Of a DNA stretch of 41,717 bases, positions 17,451 to 27,850 are shown in pieces. Numbering within the stretch: position 1 is the first letter of the stretch; each line of letters begins with the position of its first letter. The stretch comes from an uncultured Eudoraea sp. (GTDB lineage Bacteria; Bacteroidota; Bacteroidia; Flavobacteriales; Flavobacteriaceae), in assembly GCF_947258925.1 (NCBI RefSeq), contig NZ_CAMYKG010000035.1, forward strand, positions 1-41,717, in the 5' to 3' direction. The position numbers and the translations under genes are program-made. The notes under the pieces are model-generated. The model saw only the letters and a program-made list of their open reading frames with translations, was not told where the DNA came from and did no database searches.

Positions 17451-18605
17451 ATGGGAAGTAAAAAACAAATAAGAATTGGTTTAATCGGGTACGGATTTAT
17501 GGGAAGAACCCATTCCAATGCCTATAAGAGGGTAGGGGACTTCTTTCCGGAATTAGAATATCAACCTGTACTCAAAGCGGTTTGCGCTCGAAACAAAGAA
17601 CGTGTTAATGCCTTTGCCGAACAATGGGGTTATGAATCTGTTGAAACGGATTGGAAGGCATTGGTCATGAGGGATGATATTGATGCAGTAGATATCTGCA
17701 CCCCAAATAATATGCATGCACAAATTGCCATCGCTGCTGCTGAAGCAGGTAAGATGGTACTTTGTGAAAAACCGCTGGCCAGAACAGTTGCTGAGGCACA
17801 ACCAATGGTAGACGCTGTAGAAAAAGCTGGGGTTAACAATACAGTTTGGTATAATTATCGGAGGGTTCCGGCTGTAACTCTGGCCAAGCAACTTATAGAT
17901 TCCGGTAAACTGGGTAAAATATTTCATTACAGAGCTAATTTTTTACAGGATTGGACCATAAGTCCGGAACTACCCCAGGGAGGAGAAGGCTTATGGCGTT
18001 TAGACAATGATGCCGCTGGTTCGGGAGTAACCGGGGATCTTTTGGCACATTGTATTGATACGGCAATGTGGCTGAATGGCGGCATAAAAGATGTTTCTGC
18101 AGTTACTGAGACTTTTATCAAAGAAAGGGTACATAGTGCCTCCGGAGAGATGCAAAAAGTAGATATAGATGATGCATGTATCTTCCATTGCCATTTTGAT
18201 AATGGTTCATTAGGCCTTTTTGAATCTACGAGATATGCCAGAGGTCATAAAGCACTTTATACTTTCGAGATTAACGGGGAACACGCCTCAATTAAATGGG
18301 ATCTGCATGACCTTAATCGCCTGCAATATTTTGATCACAGAGATGAATCAATAGAACGTGGTTGGCGATCCATACACGTAACGGACGGGGATCAGCCTTA
18401 TATGGATAAGTGGTGGGTACCCGGTTTATCTATAGGATATGAACATAGCTTTGTACATCAGGTCGCGGATTTTTTTAAAAGCTTAGAAAATGGAACCCCT
18501 TGTTCACCAACTTTCAAAGAGGCACAGGAAACACAAAAAGTCTGTGAGGCCGTTCTTGCATCTGCAAAATCCAGAAGCTGGAAAGATACAGGTGTCTCGT
18601 GGTAA
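17451..18605 (+). CDS. Gfo/Idh/MocA family dehydrogenase (first)
   Basis: 384 residues. The N-terminal Rossmann fold starts with [17 protein letters not shown] (8-24, GxGxxG-type), and the EKPLA motif near residue 105 supplies the conserved Lys. The C-terminal domain contains [17 protein letters not shown] (about 195-211), with the HxxD pair typical of the catalytic site. No Tat signal, so cytosolic. Such enzymes oxidise a ring hydroxyl of sugars, inositols or glycosides with NAD(P). ThuB and other glycoside 3-dehydrogenases are in this superfamily. The position between a TIM-barrel isomerase and a zinc dehydrogenase supports oxidation of an imported sugar or glycoside. Confidence 0.92.
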   Translation: MGSKKQIRIGLIGYGFMGRTHSNAYKRVGDFFPELEYQPVLKAVCARNKERVNAFAEQWGYESVETDWKALVMRDDIDAVDICTPNNMHAQIAIAAAEAGKMVLCEKPLARTVAEAQPMVDAVEKAGVNNTVWYNYRRVPAVTLAKQLIDSGKLGKIFHYRANFLQDWTISPELPQGGEGLWRLDNDAAGSGVTGDLLAHCIDTAMWLNGGIKDVSAVTETFIKERVHSASGEMQKVDIDDACIFHCHFDNGSLGLFESTRYARGHKALYTFEINGEHASIKWDLHDLNRLQYFDHRDESIERGWRSIHVTDGDQPYMDKWWVPGLSIGYEHSFVHQVADFFKSLENGTPCSPTFKEAQETQKVCEAVLASAKSRSWKDTGVSW

Positions 18606-18633
18606 GTTTTTTTAATTAATATAATGAAACAGA

Positions 18634-19746
18634 ATGAGTGAATCAATTAGGGGGTTTTGCCTGCATGGAAGAGAAAAGATAATCCCCAATTCGGGCATCT
18701 CGGTAACAAGCAATACCTCTGTTGTAGATATGGAGATACCCGAATTAAAGGAAGGTGAAATAAGGGCCAGAACCTTGTATACGGGTATTTGTGGATCGGA
18801 TAATAGTGCCGCCCTGGGCAAACCTAACTTTGATTGGGTAGAACGCCCAAGAATTATCGGTCATGAATTTAGTGCGGAAGTGTTGGAGTTAGGACCCGGG
18901 ACTCATGGCGAAGTGAAAGTAGGAGATGTGTTCACACCTCTGGCCATGCTGGGCTGCAAAGATGAGGACTGTCCGGCATGCAGGGTGGCAAAGTGGAATT
19001 TGTGCCCGTCGAAACAAATTATCGGATTTCATAGAAATGGGGGTTTTGGGCAACAAGTTATTCTGGAGTCAGATCGAATAGTCCCTTTATTGGAGGGTTT
19101 AACTCCGGAGCAAGGCGCTTTGGTTGAACCATTGTCTGTTATAGTGAATGCACTCCATAATAAGTGCAATATAAAACCCGGACAGGATGTCGTAGTTACA
19201 GGCTGTGGTATCATAGGTTTAATGTCTGCCGAGTTGGCCAGAGCCGCAGGTGCAAGGGTTGCAGTAACAGGGATAGAACATGATATCAATGTTCGATTAA
19301 AAAAAGCTGCTGAGCGAGGATTTATTACCATAGTTGTATCTCCCGAGAATTCTTTGAAAGCTCAATTGGCCGATGGGATAAAGGATGCTAATGGTATTCC
19401 ATTTGGAACTAATGGCCAGGTAGATTTACTCATTGAGTGTTCAGGGGTACCACAAGTACTTGGGGAGGCAATTTCGGTGGTCAGGCCTGAAGGCGATATT
19501 TGTGTTATTGCTACTTATCCCGGGGATGTAGAGATAAATGCTACACATCTCACCCGCACATCTTTGAATATGAGGGGTTCCATGGGTTCTTGCAGAGAAG
19601 ATTATATGGTGGCACAAAAACTAATGGCAACAGGAATATTTCCATCAGAATATTATATTAACCCCTATGAGTTTAATGAAATTACTCAGGCCTTTGAAGA
19701 TTCAATCCTGGCCAATAATGTAAAAGCGGTCATAAAAATGAACTAA
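18634..19746 (+). CDS. Zinc-dependent alcohol dehydrogenase (MDR superfamily)
   Basis: 370 residues. Catalytic zinc ligands are in TGICGSDN (Cys near 53) and GHEFSAE (His-Glu near 76). A structural zinc site is made of C-x4-C-x2-C-x7-C (GCKDEDCPACRVAKWNLC, about 107-124), with one spacer longer than usual. The nucleotide fold has VVTGCGIIGLMSAELARAAGA (about 187-207). It belongs to the threonine/sorbitol/glucose dehydrogenase-like MDR group. The exact substrate is unknown; the neighbourhood suggests a sugar or sugar acid. The start ATG at 18634 follows the previous stop by 28 nt. Confidence 0.92.
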   Translation: MSESIRGFCLHGREKIIPNSGISVTSNTSVVDMEIPELKEGEIRARTLYTGICGSDNSAALGKPNFDWVERPRIIGHEFSAEVLELGPGTHGEVKVGDVFTPLAMLGCKDEDCPACRVAKWNLCPSKQIIGFHRNGGFGQQVILESDRIVPLLEGLTPEQGALVEPLSVIVNALHNKCNIKPGQDVVVTGCGIIGLMSAELARAAGARVAVTGIEHDINVRLKKAAERGFITIVVSPENSLKAQLADGIKDANGIPFGTNGQVDLLIECSGVPQVLGEAISVVRPEGDICVIATYPGDVEINATHLTRTSLNMRGSMGSCREDYMVAQKLMATGIFPSEYYINPYEFNEITQAFEDSILANNVKAVIKMN

Positions 19747-19792
19747 TGGGTAGCGAACTAAAGATTTAAATCAACTATTTGTAAAAAACGAT

Positions 19793-20797
19793 ATGCATAC
19801 AATTTTTATGACCGGTGGAACGGGTTGTATAGGTTCTGTTACTATTTATAAACTTTTGCAATCGGAGGAAGTTTCAAAAATTGTAGTTGCTTCAAGATCT
19901 GGAAATCCGGAGACATTGAAACTATGGTTGGGGGATGAATTGGATAAACGCCTGGAGTTTGTTAATCTGGATGTATCGGAATATGAATCATTATCCGAGT
20001 TACTAACACAGGTTGATCCAACACATATTATTCATTTGGGTGCTTATCAGAGCCCTGACTGTTCAAAACACCACATTCGTGGAATGGAAATAAATACAGG
20101 TGGGACAATGGCTCTTTTTGATGCCGCTGAAAGATTACCTGATTTAAAAAGGTTTGTATTTGCAAGTTCAGCCGCCGTTTATGGAATGAGATCCATGTAC
20201 CCCGAAGCTGATATTACGGAAGACGTACCTCTGATGCCTCCAAATCACTACGGGATCTGGAAACTGGCCGGAGAACATCTGGCCCGTTTATTTTATGATA
20301 AAACGAAAGTGCCTACAGTATGTCTAAGAATTAATACTACTTACGGGAAAGGACGGGATAAAGGAAAAACTTCGTCACCAACAAATGCATTAAAGGCAAT
20401 TGCCATGGGATCTGTAACTGGTGATGTATTGCCATTTGAAATGCCGTATTCCGGTAGGGAGAATTACCATTACGTGGAAGACGTAGGCGCACATTTTGCT
20501 TCATGCACGCTTCAGGATTTTCAGGGTTTTGGCGCATTTAATATTAAAGGTGAAACTATAGCCATTGAGAAGTTTTTAAGCATTGCAAAGGAAGAGGCTA
20601 TTAAACTGGGTATTGGTGGGTATGCGGTACTTTCCGTAGCTAATGGAGCACCACCAAATTTGTTTGCTCATGATTTAAGTCATGAAAAAATTGAGCGTAC
20701 CTTTAATGGTTTGCCTTTGACCTCTATTTCCGAAGGGGTCCGGATCTCTCTGGAGGAATTCAGGAATATGGCGCATAATGGAGTTTTGAAATATTAA
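19793..20797 (+). CDS. NAD-dependent epimerase/dehydratase (extended SDR)
   Basis: 334 residues. It begins IFMTGGTGCIGSVTIYKLL, the GxxGxxG NAD site of extended SDRs. The catalytic Ser lies in FASSAAVYG (about 122-130), and Tyr/Lys in HYGIWKLAGE (about 153-162, YxxxK). It resembles UDP-sugar epimerases or uronate dehydrogenases. Uronate dehydrogenases and sugar lactone-forming members share this layout, so a free-sugar dehydrogenase is as likely as a nucleotide-sugar epimerase in this catabolic setting. 46 nt after the zinc dehydrogenase gene and 11 nt before the second Gfo/Idh/MocA gene. Confidence 0.88.
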   Translation: MHTIFMTGGTGCIGSVTIYKLLQSEEVSKIVVASRSGNPETLKLWLGDELDKRLEFVNLDVSEYESLSELLTQVDPTHIIHLGAYQSPDCSKHHIRGMEINTGGTMALFDAAERLPDLKRFVFASSAAVYGMRSMYPEADITEDVPLMPPNHYGIWKLAGEHLARLFYDKTKVPTVCLRINTTYGKGRDKGKTSSPTNALKAIAMGSVTGDVLPFEMPYSGRENYHYVEDVGAHFASCTLQDFQGFGAFNIKGETIAIEKFLSIAKEEAIKLGIGGYAVLSVANGAPPNLFAHDLSHEKIERTFNGLPLTSISEGVRISLEEFRNMAHNGVLKY

Positions 20798-20808
20798 GTT
20801 GAAAGCAC

Positions 20809-21780
20809 ATGAATACAATTAGAATCGGATTAATTGGAGCTGGTGATATCGCGGATTTGCATGCTGAGGCTATTAACACCCTTGAGGGGGCCGAGTTGGT
20901 TGGGTTATGGAACAGAACCCCTGAAAAAGGTATAACCAAGGCAAAACAGTTCAAGTGTAATGTCTATTCCTCGGTGGATGAATTGCTCAATGACGCAAAA
21001 ATAGATGCCGTTTTCGTCCTTACGAATATGGAGACACATTGTGAATATACCATAAAGGCTGCCCGGGCCGGGAAACATATATTGGTTGAAAAACCGGCAG
21101 CATCAAGTATTAACGAGTTGGTAATGATGCAAAATGCAGTATCTGAAGCTGGGGTAAAATGTATGCCTGTGCATAATTATATTTATGAGCCTGGAATTTT
21201 GAGGACAAAATTGATGATTCAAAATGGTAGTTTAGGGGATATTACCCAGTTTTATATGATGTATAACATCCATCATGCCGATGAAATTAGGGTACGTTAC
21301 CCCGGGGTAATTCGACAAATATTGACCCATCATTGCTATACCATGCTTTACCTTGCAGGAAAGCCCGAAACCATTTCCTGTATGAAACATACTGTAGACA
21401 GTTCTCTTGCACCACAGGAGAATGTCGCTATGGCTACTATAAAAATGGAGAATGGAACACTAAGTCATCTATCGGCCAGTTTTGCTAATGACGAGCATTC
21501 GGGAGATCCCTGGACATGTATTATTAAAGTTATTGGAACCAAGGGTAGTACACGTTATAGCTATCGCGATTGGGTCATCAATGAACGAAAAGGGGCACAT
21601 TCTCAAACATATTTCAGTTACCCTGAATCCATTAAAAATACAGCTACACATTTTATTAATAAGGTATTGCGTTCGGGTGAGGCACCCCTATCTACCCTGG
21701 AAGATGCCATTAGTTGCCAAAGAATTATAGAAGCTTGTGAACGCTCTGAAAAAGAAGGTATTCACGTAGTTTTTGAGTAA
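20809..21780 (+). CDS. Gfo/Idh/MocA family dehydrogenase (second)
   Basis: 323 residues, shorter than the first copy in the cluster. The Rossmann motif is IGLIGAGDIADLHAEAI (5-21), EKPAA near residue 97 holds the conserved Lys, and a MPVHNYIYEPGI stretch follows. The C-terminal catalytic helix has QILTHHCYTMLYLAG. The two copies differ widely, so they probably act on different substrates or in opposite directions, for example oxidation and later reduction of the same carbon. It starts 11 nt after the epimerase gene, which supports co-translation. Confidence 0.9.
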   Translation: MNTIRIGLIGAGDIADLHAEAINTLEGAELVGLWNRTPEKGITKAKQFKCNVYSSVDELLNDAKIDAVFVLTNMETHCEYTIKAARAGKHILVEKPAASSINELVMMQNAVSEAGVKCMPVHNYIYEPGILRTKLMIQNGSLGDITQFYMMYNIHHADEIRVRYPGVIRQILTHHCYTMLYLAGKPETISCMKHTVDSSLAPQENVAMATIKMENGTLSHLSASFANDEHSGDPWTCIIKVIGTKGSTRYSYRDWVINERKGAHSQTYFSYPESIKNTATHFINKVLRSGEAPLSTLEDAISCQRIIEACERSEKEGIHVVFE

Positions 21781-21813
21781 AGAAATAGTTGAACTTTTTT
21801 ATATAGAAATAGT

Positions 21814-24800
21814 ATGAGTCTTAGGAATAGAATGGCAATAGTAAAAATAAACGTAATATTCCTTTTGTTACTTATTCTGGCATCATGTGGTAAAAAGGAC
21901 AGTACTCTTGAGTTAAAAAAGGGGAGTCATATAGTACTTATAGGCAATAATCTGGGTTCAAGAATGATGAACTATGGTCACTTCGAAACAGAAATGCAAT
22001 TGCGCTACCCGGATAGTCTGTTATTCATCCGTAATATGTGTGATGGTGGAAGTACTCCGGGATTCCGGCCCCATTCTGCACGAAATTCACCCTGGGCATT
22101 TCCCGGTGCTGAAGAATTCCAGACAGAATATGGCCAGAAATCAGGAAGTATAGGGCATTTCGAATCCCCCGATGAATGGTTAAGCAGGCTTAAAGCGGAT
22201 ATAATAATAGCATTTTTTGGGTATAATGAGTCCTTTCAGGGGATAGAAGGTTTGGAGAATTTCAAAGCAGAACTTCAAGCTTTTATTCGGCATACGAAGG
22301 AACAAAAGTATAATGGTACCAAACCGGCACAGCTGGCACTTGTTTCTCCTATTGCTTTTGCAGATTTGTCCTCGCATAAAGACCTGCCAGACGGAGTTCG
22401 GGAAAATCAGAATTTGTCTTTGTATACTGAAGCAATGAGGGAGATAGCAGCAGTTGATAGTGTGTTATTTGTGGATGCTTTTAGCCCAAGTACAGTATGG
22501 TTTAACAATGAGGCTTTTAAATTTACTTCAGATGGGTTTCAATTAAATGATTTGGGCTATCAGAAGTTTGCAAAGTTACTGAGCGACCATATATTTGGGA
22601 AGAGTAAGAGCATGGCGGAAGAAAATCGCAACCTGGTGCATGAAGCTGTCTTGGATAAAAATTGGTATTGGCACAACGACTATAAAATGCCAAATGGTGT
22701 ACATGCCTTTGGGAGGCGCTATGATCCTTTTGGACCCGATAACTACCCTTATGAAATAGAAAAAATACGTGAAATGACCGCTATTCGCGATTCCGCAATA
22801 TGGGCAGCTGTAAAGGGCATAAAGACAGATGTAATAGCTGCCGATGCTAAGACTAAAAAGCTTCCGCCCGTAGAAACTAATTATGATCCCGGACAGGGAG
22901 ATGTTGAAGCAGGTTATGTTTATGGAAATAATGCTTTAGAAAAAATCAAAGTTGCCGGGGGTTATAAATTGGAATTGTTTGCTTCTGAGAAGGAATTTGA
23001 AGACCTGGCTAATCCGGTACAGCTATCTTTTGACAATAAAGGAAGACTTTGGGTGGGCGTAATGCCCAGCTATCCGCACTATAGACCGGGGGATCCAAAG
23101 CCCAATGATAAGTTATTAATTTTAGAAGATACCAATGGAGATGGCAAAGCAGATAAGCAAACTACCTTCGCAGATGGCTTACATCTTACGATTGGTTTTG
23201 AATTTGCACCAGAAGGTGTTTATCTCTCACAGGGGACAAACTTGGTTTTGCTGACAGATACTGATGGTGACGACAAGGCCGATACAAAAGAAATTATTTT
23301 AAGTGGATTTGACGATCACGATACGCATCATGCTATTAGTGCTTTTACGGCAGACCCTTCCGGGGCGCTATACATGGCAGAAGGAGTGTTTTTACATACA
23401 AATGTTGAAACAGCCTATGGTCCTGTACGTGCTACCAATGGAGGATTTTATCGATACAGTCCGCAAAGGCATCATTTGGAACGCACAGCACAATTACCAA
23501 TTCCTAACCCCTGGGGGATTGCCTTTGATGAGTGGGGACAAAATTTCTTTGCGCATACGTCCGGTCCTGATGTTACCTGGATGATGCCCGGAACTATTAA
23601 ACCGAGATACGGACAGGCTTCCCCACTACCTAAAAATTTGATAGAAGAGGAGCACCGGGTACGACCAACTTCTGGCCTGGAATTTATTTCAAGTCGCCAT
23701 TTTCCCGATGATGTCCAGGGCGATTTAATTATCAATAACACTATCGGTTTTCTGGGGACTAAACAACATACTATGGTTGATGATCCTCAATCTGCTGGTT
23801 ATATCAGTAAGCACAGGCTGGATTTGGTGACATCGGATGATACTAATTTCCGACCGGTAGATATGGAGTTCGCCCCTGATGGTTCTTTGTATCTGATAGA
23901 TTGGCATAACGTATTGGTTGGGCATATGCAGCACAATGCCCGTGATCCATTGCGCGATCATGCGCATGGTAGAATATACAGGATTACTTATCCATCCAGA
24001 CCATTGGTAGAGCCTGCAAAGATTGTTGATGCCAGCATTGATGAACTACTGGATAATTTGAAACTCCCCGAATACCGTTCAAGATATCGTACAAAAAGAG
24101 AGTTACGTGCACGGGATTCATCTGAGGTGATGAATAAATTGCGCGAATGGGTGAAAAGTTTAGACCAGAAGGATGAAAGATATGAACATCATTTAGTGGA
24201 GGCACTATGGGTAAGCTGGGGCTTAAACCAAATTGATAGGGATCTTTTAAAACAACTTTTAAATGCGAATGATTATCGGGCTAGAGCTGCTGCTGTCCGG
24301 GTATTAAGATATTCGGGTCATCAAATTCCTGAACAGTTGGATCTGTTACTTGAAGCTGCTAAAGATGATAATCCACGTGTGCGCCTCGAAGCTTTTGTAG
24401 CAGCTTCCTGGTTGGATAGAGAATCAGGACTTGCCGTGCTCCGGGTTGCTGGAGAAAAACCGCTTGATGAATGGATGAAACTGCCATTTGAGGCTGCAGT
24501 GGCTCATTTAAACAACCATAATCTGGGACAGGATCCGGAAACAAAAGGAATAAAAACGGATCTTGAAGGAAAAGAACGGGAGTTGTTTGTCAAAGGCCAA
24601 GAAATATATAATAGAGAAGGTTTTTGTGCTACTTGTCATCAGCCGGATGGAAGAGGTTTAAGTGCATCTCAATTTCCACCACTGGCCGGGGTTGAATGGG
24701 TGACAGGGAGTGAGGAACGTCTTATAAAATTAACCCTCAAGGGAATTATGGGTCCCATGACTATAAACGGTAAAACATATCCGGGACAGGTGCCTATGAC

Positions 24801-24984
24801 CCCATTCGGCGGCATGCTAAACGACGAAGAAATAGCCGCTGTATTGACTTTTGTTAGAAATGCTTTTGGTAATAAGGCAACTGCAATTTCAGCCGAAAAA
24901 GTTAAAGAAGTAAGGGAAAAGACTAAGGATAAAGAAGGTTTTTATACTGCGGAAGAGCTTTTAAAGGAACATCCAATTAATTAA
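21814..24984 (+). CDS. SGNH/propeller/HEAT/cytochrome c lipoprotein (PVC-type heme-binding)
   Basis: 1056 residues. The lipoprotein signal ends LILASC (Cys25). Domains in order: an SGNH-like domain (about 35-265), a six-bladed propeller of the PVC-type dehydrogenase family (about 375-725, with calcium-like DTNGDGKAD and DTDGDDKAD loops), HEAT-like repeats (about 740-900), and a cytochrome c with CATCH (Cys938, Cys941, His942) and PMTP as a possible Met-ligand area. The SGNH block V reads DGFQLN where a catalytic His is usual, and block I reads GNN rather than GDS, so the domain may bind rather than cut. It is probably a periplasmic or surface oxidoreductase passing electrons to heme. The stop overlaps the convergent mutarotase gene by 4 nt. 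Confidence 0.88.
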   Translation: MSLRNRMAIVKINVIFLLLLILASCGKKDSTLELKKGSHIVLIGNNLGSRMMNYGHFETEMQLRYPDSLLFIRNMCDGGSTPGFRPHSARNSPWAFPGAEEFQTEYGQKSGSIGHFESPDEWLSRLKADIIIAFFGYNESFQGIEGLENFKAELQAFIRHTKEQKYNGTKPAQLALVSPIAFADLSSHKDLPDGVRENQNLSLYTEAMREIAAVDSVLFVDAFSPSTVWFNNEAFKFTSDGFQLNDLGYQKFAKLLSDHIFGKSKSMAEENRNLVHEAVLDKNWYWHNDYKMPNGVHAFGRRYDPFGPDNYPYEIEKIREMTAIRDSAIWAAVKGIKTDVIAADAKTKKLPPVETNYDPGQGDVEAGYVYGNNALEKIKVAGGYKLELFASEKEFEDLANPVQLSFDNKGRLWVGVMPSYPHYRPGDPKPNDKLLILEDTNGDGKADKQTTFADGLHLTIGFEFAPEGVYLSQGTNLVLLTDTDGDDKADTKEIILSGFDDHDTHHAISAFTADPSGALYMAEGVFLHTNVETAYGPVRATNGGFYRYSPQRHHLERTAQLPIPNPWGIAFDEWGQNFFAHTSGPDVTWMMPGTIKPRYGQASPLPKNLIEEEHRVRPTSGLEFISSRHFPDDVQGDLIINNTIGFLGTKQHTMVDDPQSAGYISKHRLDLVTSDDTNFRPVDMEFAPDGSLYLIDWHNVLVGHMQHNARDPLRDHAHGRIYRITYPSRPLVEPAKIVDASIDELLDNLKLPEYRSRYRTKRELRARDSSEVMNKLREWVKSLDQKDERYEHHLVEALWVSWGLNQIDRDLLKQLLNANDYRARAAAVRVLRYSGHQIPEQLDLLLEAAKDDNPRVRLEAFVAASWLDRESGLAVLRVAGEKPLDEWMKLPFEAAVAHLNNHNLGQDPETKGIKTDLEGKERELFVKGQEIYNREGFCATCHQPDGRGLSASQFPPLAGVEWVTGSEERLIKLTLKGIMGPMTINGKTYPGQVPMTPFGGMLNDEEIAAVLTFVRNAFGNKATAISAEKVKEVREKTKDKEGFYTAEELLKEHPIN

Positions 24985-25322
24985 GCACCTGCACCAAATT
25001 CAAATATTTTGTCCATTGGAAGCCACTTATCACCAGGTTTGGCGAAAGGCAATGCCTGCTGATAGTTCCACATTAAAACCTCCCATTCCTGTACTTTTTC
25101 GTTGCCGGCATCAAGTTTTGCTTTTCTATCAAAAGAAAAATGGTCTTCTACTTCAATAATCATAAATAAACGGTTTCCAACCCGATAGATTTCCATGTGA
25201 TTAATACCAGAGTTTTTGAGGCTATCCAGTACTTCGGACCATACATTAGTATGATACTCCTCATATTTTGCTATTAGCGCATCATCATCTTTAAGATCTA
25301 ATGCGAGACAATGTCTTTTCAT
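24981..25322 (-). CDS. L-rhamnose mutarotase-family protein
   Basis: 113 residues, the right length for the RhaM/COG3254 family of small ferredoxin-like barrels. Family features are MKRHCLALDLKDD at the start, YEEYHTNVWSEVLDSLKNSGI (about 20-40), and NHMEIYRVGNRLFMIIEVEDHF (about 41-62). Close relatives interconvert anomers of L-rhamnose or L-fucose. It suggests that the downstream sugars include a 6-deoxyhexose. It shares its last 4 nt with the convergent PVC-type gene and lies 27 nt after the broken cytochrome gene in the minus-strand unit. Confidence 0.87.
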   Translation of the reverse strand: MKRHCLALDLKDDDALIAKYEEYHTNVWSEVLDSLKNSGINHMEIYRVGNRLFMIIEVEDHFSFDRKAKLDAGNEKVQEWEVLMWNYQQALPFAKPGDKWLPMDKIFEFGAGA

Positions 25323-25349
25323 GATTTTGTTTTTTCTTAATATTGATTT

Positions 25350-27796
25350 TTAAAGGTCAGAATCAAAAATAAAGCTATCTAATTCAGCAGAAGACCATGG
25401 TGTTATCTTGCCTTGAGTCCGAAACCTTATTTTTCCAACTGTGCCGTTTGAAATGGCCTCACCGGAATTTCCCCAGCTATTTCTAATATAGGTAGAAATG
25501 GCAGCTATGTCTTCATTTTGCAGTGTGGAGAATGAAGGCATATTAGGTAATATTTCAGGAATCGAGGAGCAAACCGCGACATACCTTCTCCCTGAGTACC
25601 ATGACAACTAGCACAAAGGTTTATATATTTTTGTCTGCCTGAAGCCATAACCATCTGATCAATTTCTATTAAATTTTCCTTAGAATCGGCCACCTCTTTT
25701 GGTTTTCCCGGCCATGTGAATAATTTTTCAAGTTTATCCGCAATATATGGATCTGAACTTGCTGAGGTTTTTAATTTTTCAAAAACCAAAGGGGCACTGG
25801 TAAGTTCAATTTTAGCATCATCTTGTATGGCCGTACTGTTTAGGATTCCATTTGTAATTGCGTTGGTCACCCATTTTGTTTGTTGATTTTGATTGAAATT
25901 CAATCTATTTAAAACAGCAAGAATTTCCTCTTCAGAGCCCTTTACGGCTATAGCACTAACAAGCATTTCAACAAATATCTCCCTATTCTGATCATAGGTT
26001 TTCCATTTGTCATCAGACATTATATTGTTAAAAAAATCATACTCTTTATTGCCTAAACTACTCATAACAACATCACGAGACACAGGATGCTGATTGTAGT
26101 GTTCAAGAAACTTCTTTGAAATATTAAATGCCGTTTCTGTGTTTAATAAATCTGAGGTTAAGACCATTTGCATCTGTAAAATCGGGTCTGCGCTATCGTA
26201 TTCATTAATTATAAAATCCTGAATTTCCTTACGAACCTCAGGATGCTCATCAACCATTGCAGCCACAAGACGCAAAGCTGTCTGGGCGACAGTTGGATTT
26301 GAAGCATACATGGCAGAGAGGTAAGGTTCTGAATTAGAATTACCCAAACCTTCAAGAGTCCATAAAGCATGAAGTTGTCCTAACGGATTTTTGGAAGCAA
26401 GAATATCTTCTAATTCGGGGATAATAGTTAAATCCTTACTTTCCACAAGTAAGCGTTGCGCCATATCCCTGGTCCAGCCATTTGGATGGTTTAGTAGATT
26501 GACAAGCTCAACTGGACTTAATTTGGAGAAGTCCTCTGGTTTTTCTGTTTTATTATTTTTTGTGGTTATACGCCATATTCGTCCCATATTTATGGGTTTG
26601 TCTAGTTTCCTTTTTAAGGTCACTTCCCGCAGATAATCTGTCATGTAGGGTCCGTGCTGAATTATTCCTTTATACATATCCACCACATAGAGGGCTCCAT
26701 CTGGTCCTGAAGCTAAAGAAATAGGTCGAAATCGCTCGTCTGTAGAAGCCAGAAATTCCAGGTTCTTATAAACGCTTTCAGCACTTAACATAAAGCCATC
26801 TTCAAGAACTGAATTTCTTTTGATAAGGTTACCGGTGGGCTCACAAACAAAGGCATTACCCAAATATGAATCAGGAAGGACATTCCCACGGTATATTAAT
26901 GGACCACAGGCCGATGCAAATTCAAGTAGTTTACCCTCTTTATCTAAAGTGCCTGGCACATAACCCCGGTTCACTGCAGTATTGCTTCTAATTGGATATA
27001 TTTTACGATCCAGGGTAAGACCGTGGTCTATACCACTGCTGCTCTTATGGTTTTTATTTCTTTGAAGCGCATTTGGAGGTACTAGATCTGCATGTAATTG
27101 TGACCAGTTGTAATTATAATACAGGCGTCCTGAATTATCGTGGCAAATTCCCCATTGCCCTCGGAACTCAGTTTCTTCTTTGATCCATTCCGAATCAATT
27201 TTCCTGTAGCGACTTTTAGACTTAGCGTTGTAATACCAATTGTCCATTCCTCTCCATAAGCCATTGGCCGAATGCTCGGGCATTCCCTGCCCTCCGTATC
27301 TTGAATCTATAAGGGTGCGTTTATCTGCCTTTAGATCCCCGTCGGTGTCTTCAACATACCACAGTGGTATATTTTCTGCAACAAGGGCTCCTCCATTTAC
27401 GATGGCAATTGCTCTTGGAAGTACAAGGCTGTCCAGAAATATGGTACTCGTATCCATTTGTCCGTCCCCGTCATTATCAAATAATACACTAACTCTTCCT
27501 ATGGGATCATTTTCTCCGGTACCATCAATATCCTGCATAAAACCCAGCATTTCAACAACCCATAACCTACCAGCCTCATCAAAAGTAATCGCCACCGGAT
27601 CTTGTACCAGAGGTTCAGCTGCCACCAGTTGAATTTCAAGCTCCGGATCAGCCAGTTCAAAAGATTGAAGCGCCTGAAATGGCGTTAAAGGAGGAGAAGG
27701 CTCTTGTTTACAACTATAGTGCATCAACAGTAACCCAACAATCCCAATAAATGTCAAAATCCTGAAAGATGATATATGTTCTTTAAACATAGCCAT
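25350..27796 (-). pseudogene. PVC-type propeller/HEAT/cytochrome c lipoprotein, broken by an internal deletion
   Basis: The reading frame from 27796 gives a lipoprotein signal (MHYSC), a PVC-type propeller with DNDGDGQMD and DTDGDLKAD loops, HEAT-like repeats and a heme site CASCH (Cys728, Cys731, His732). It then loses family similarity after GMSRFAP (about residue 744) and stops at 25505. The rest of the cytochrome continues in another frame, with PEILPNMPSFSTLQNEDIAA and YIRNSWGN, ending at 25350. Relatives have roughly 30-40 residues between these two segments, so a deletion that is not a multiple of three is inferred near 25560-25567. The truncated product would keep the propeller and the CxxCH but lack the C-terminal half of the cytochrome fold, including the region that normally gives the second heme ligand. 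Confidence 0.88.
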
Positions 27797-27850
27797 GGAA
27801 ATACAAATTATAAGCTTTTCAAAAATTAACCATGAACGGGTCTTGTTTTA

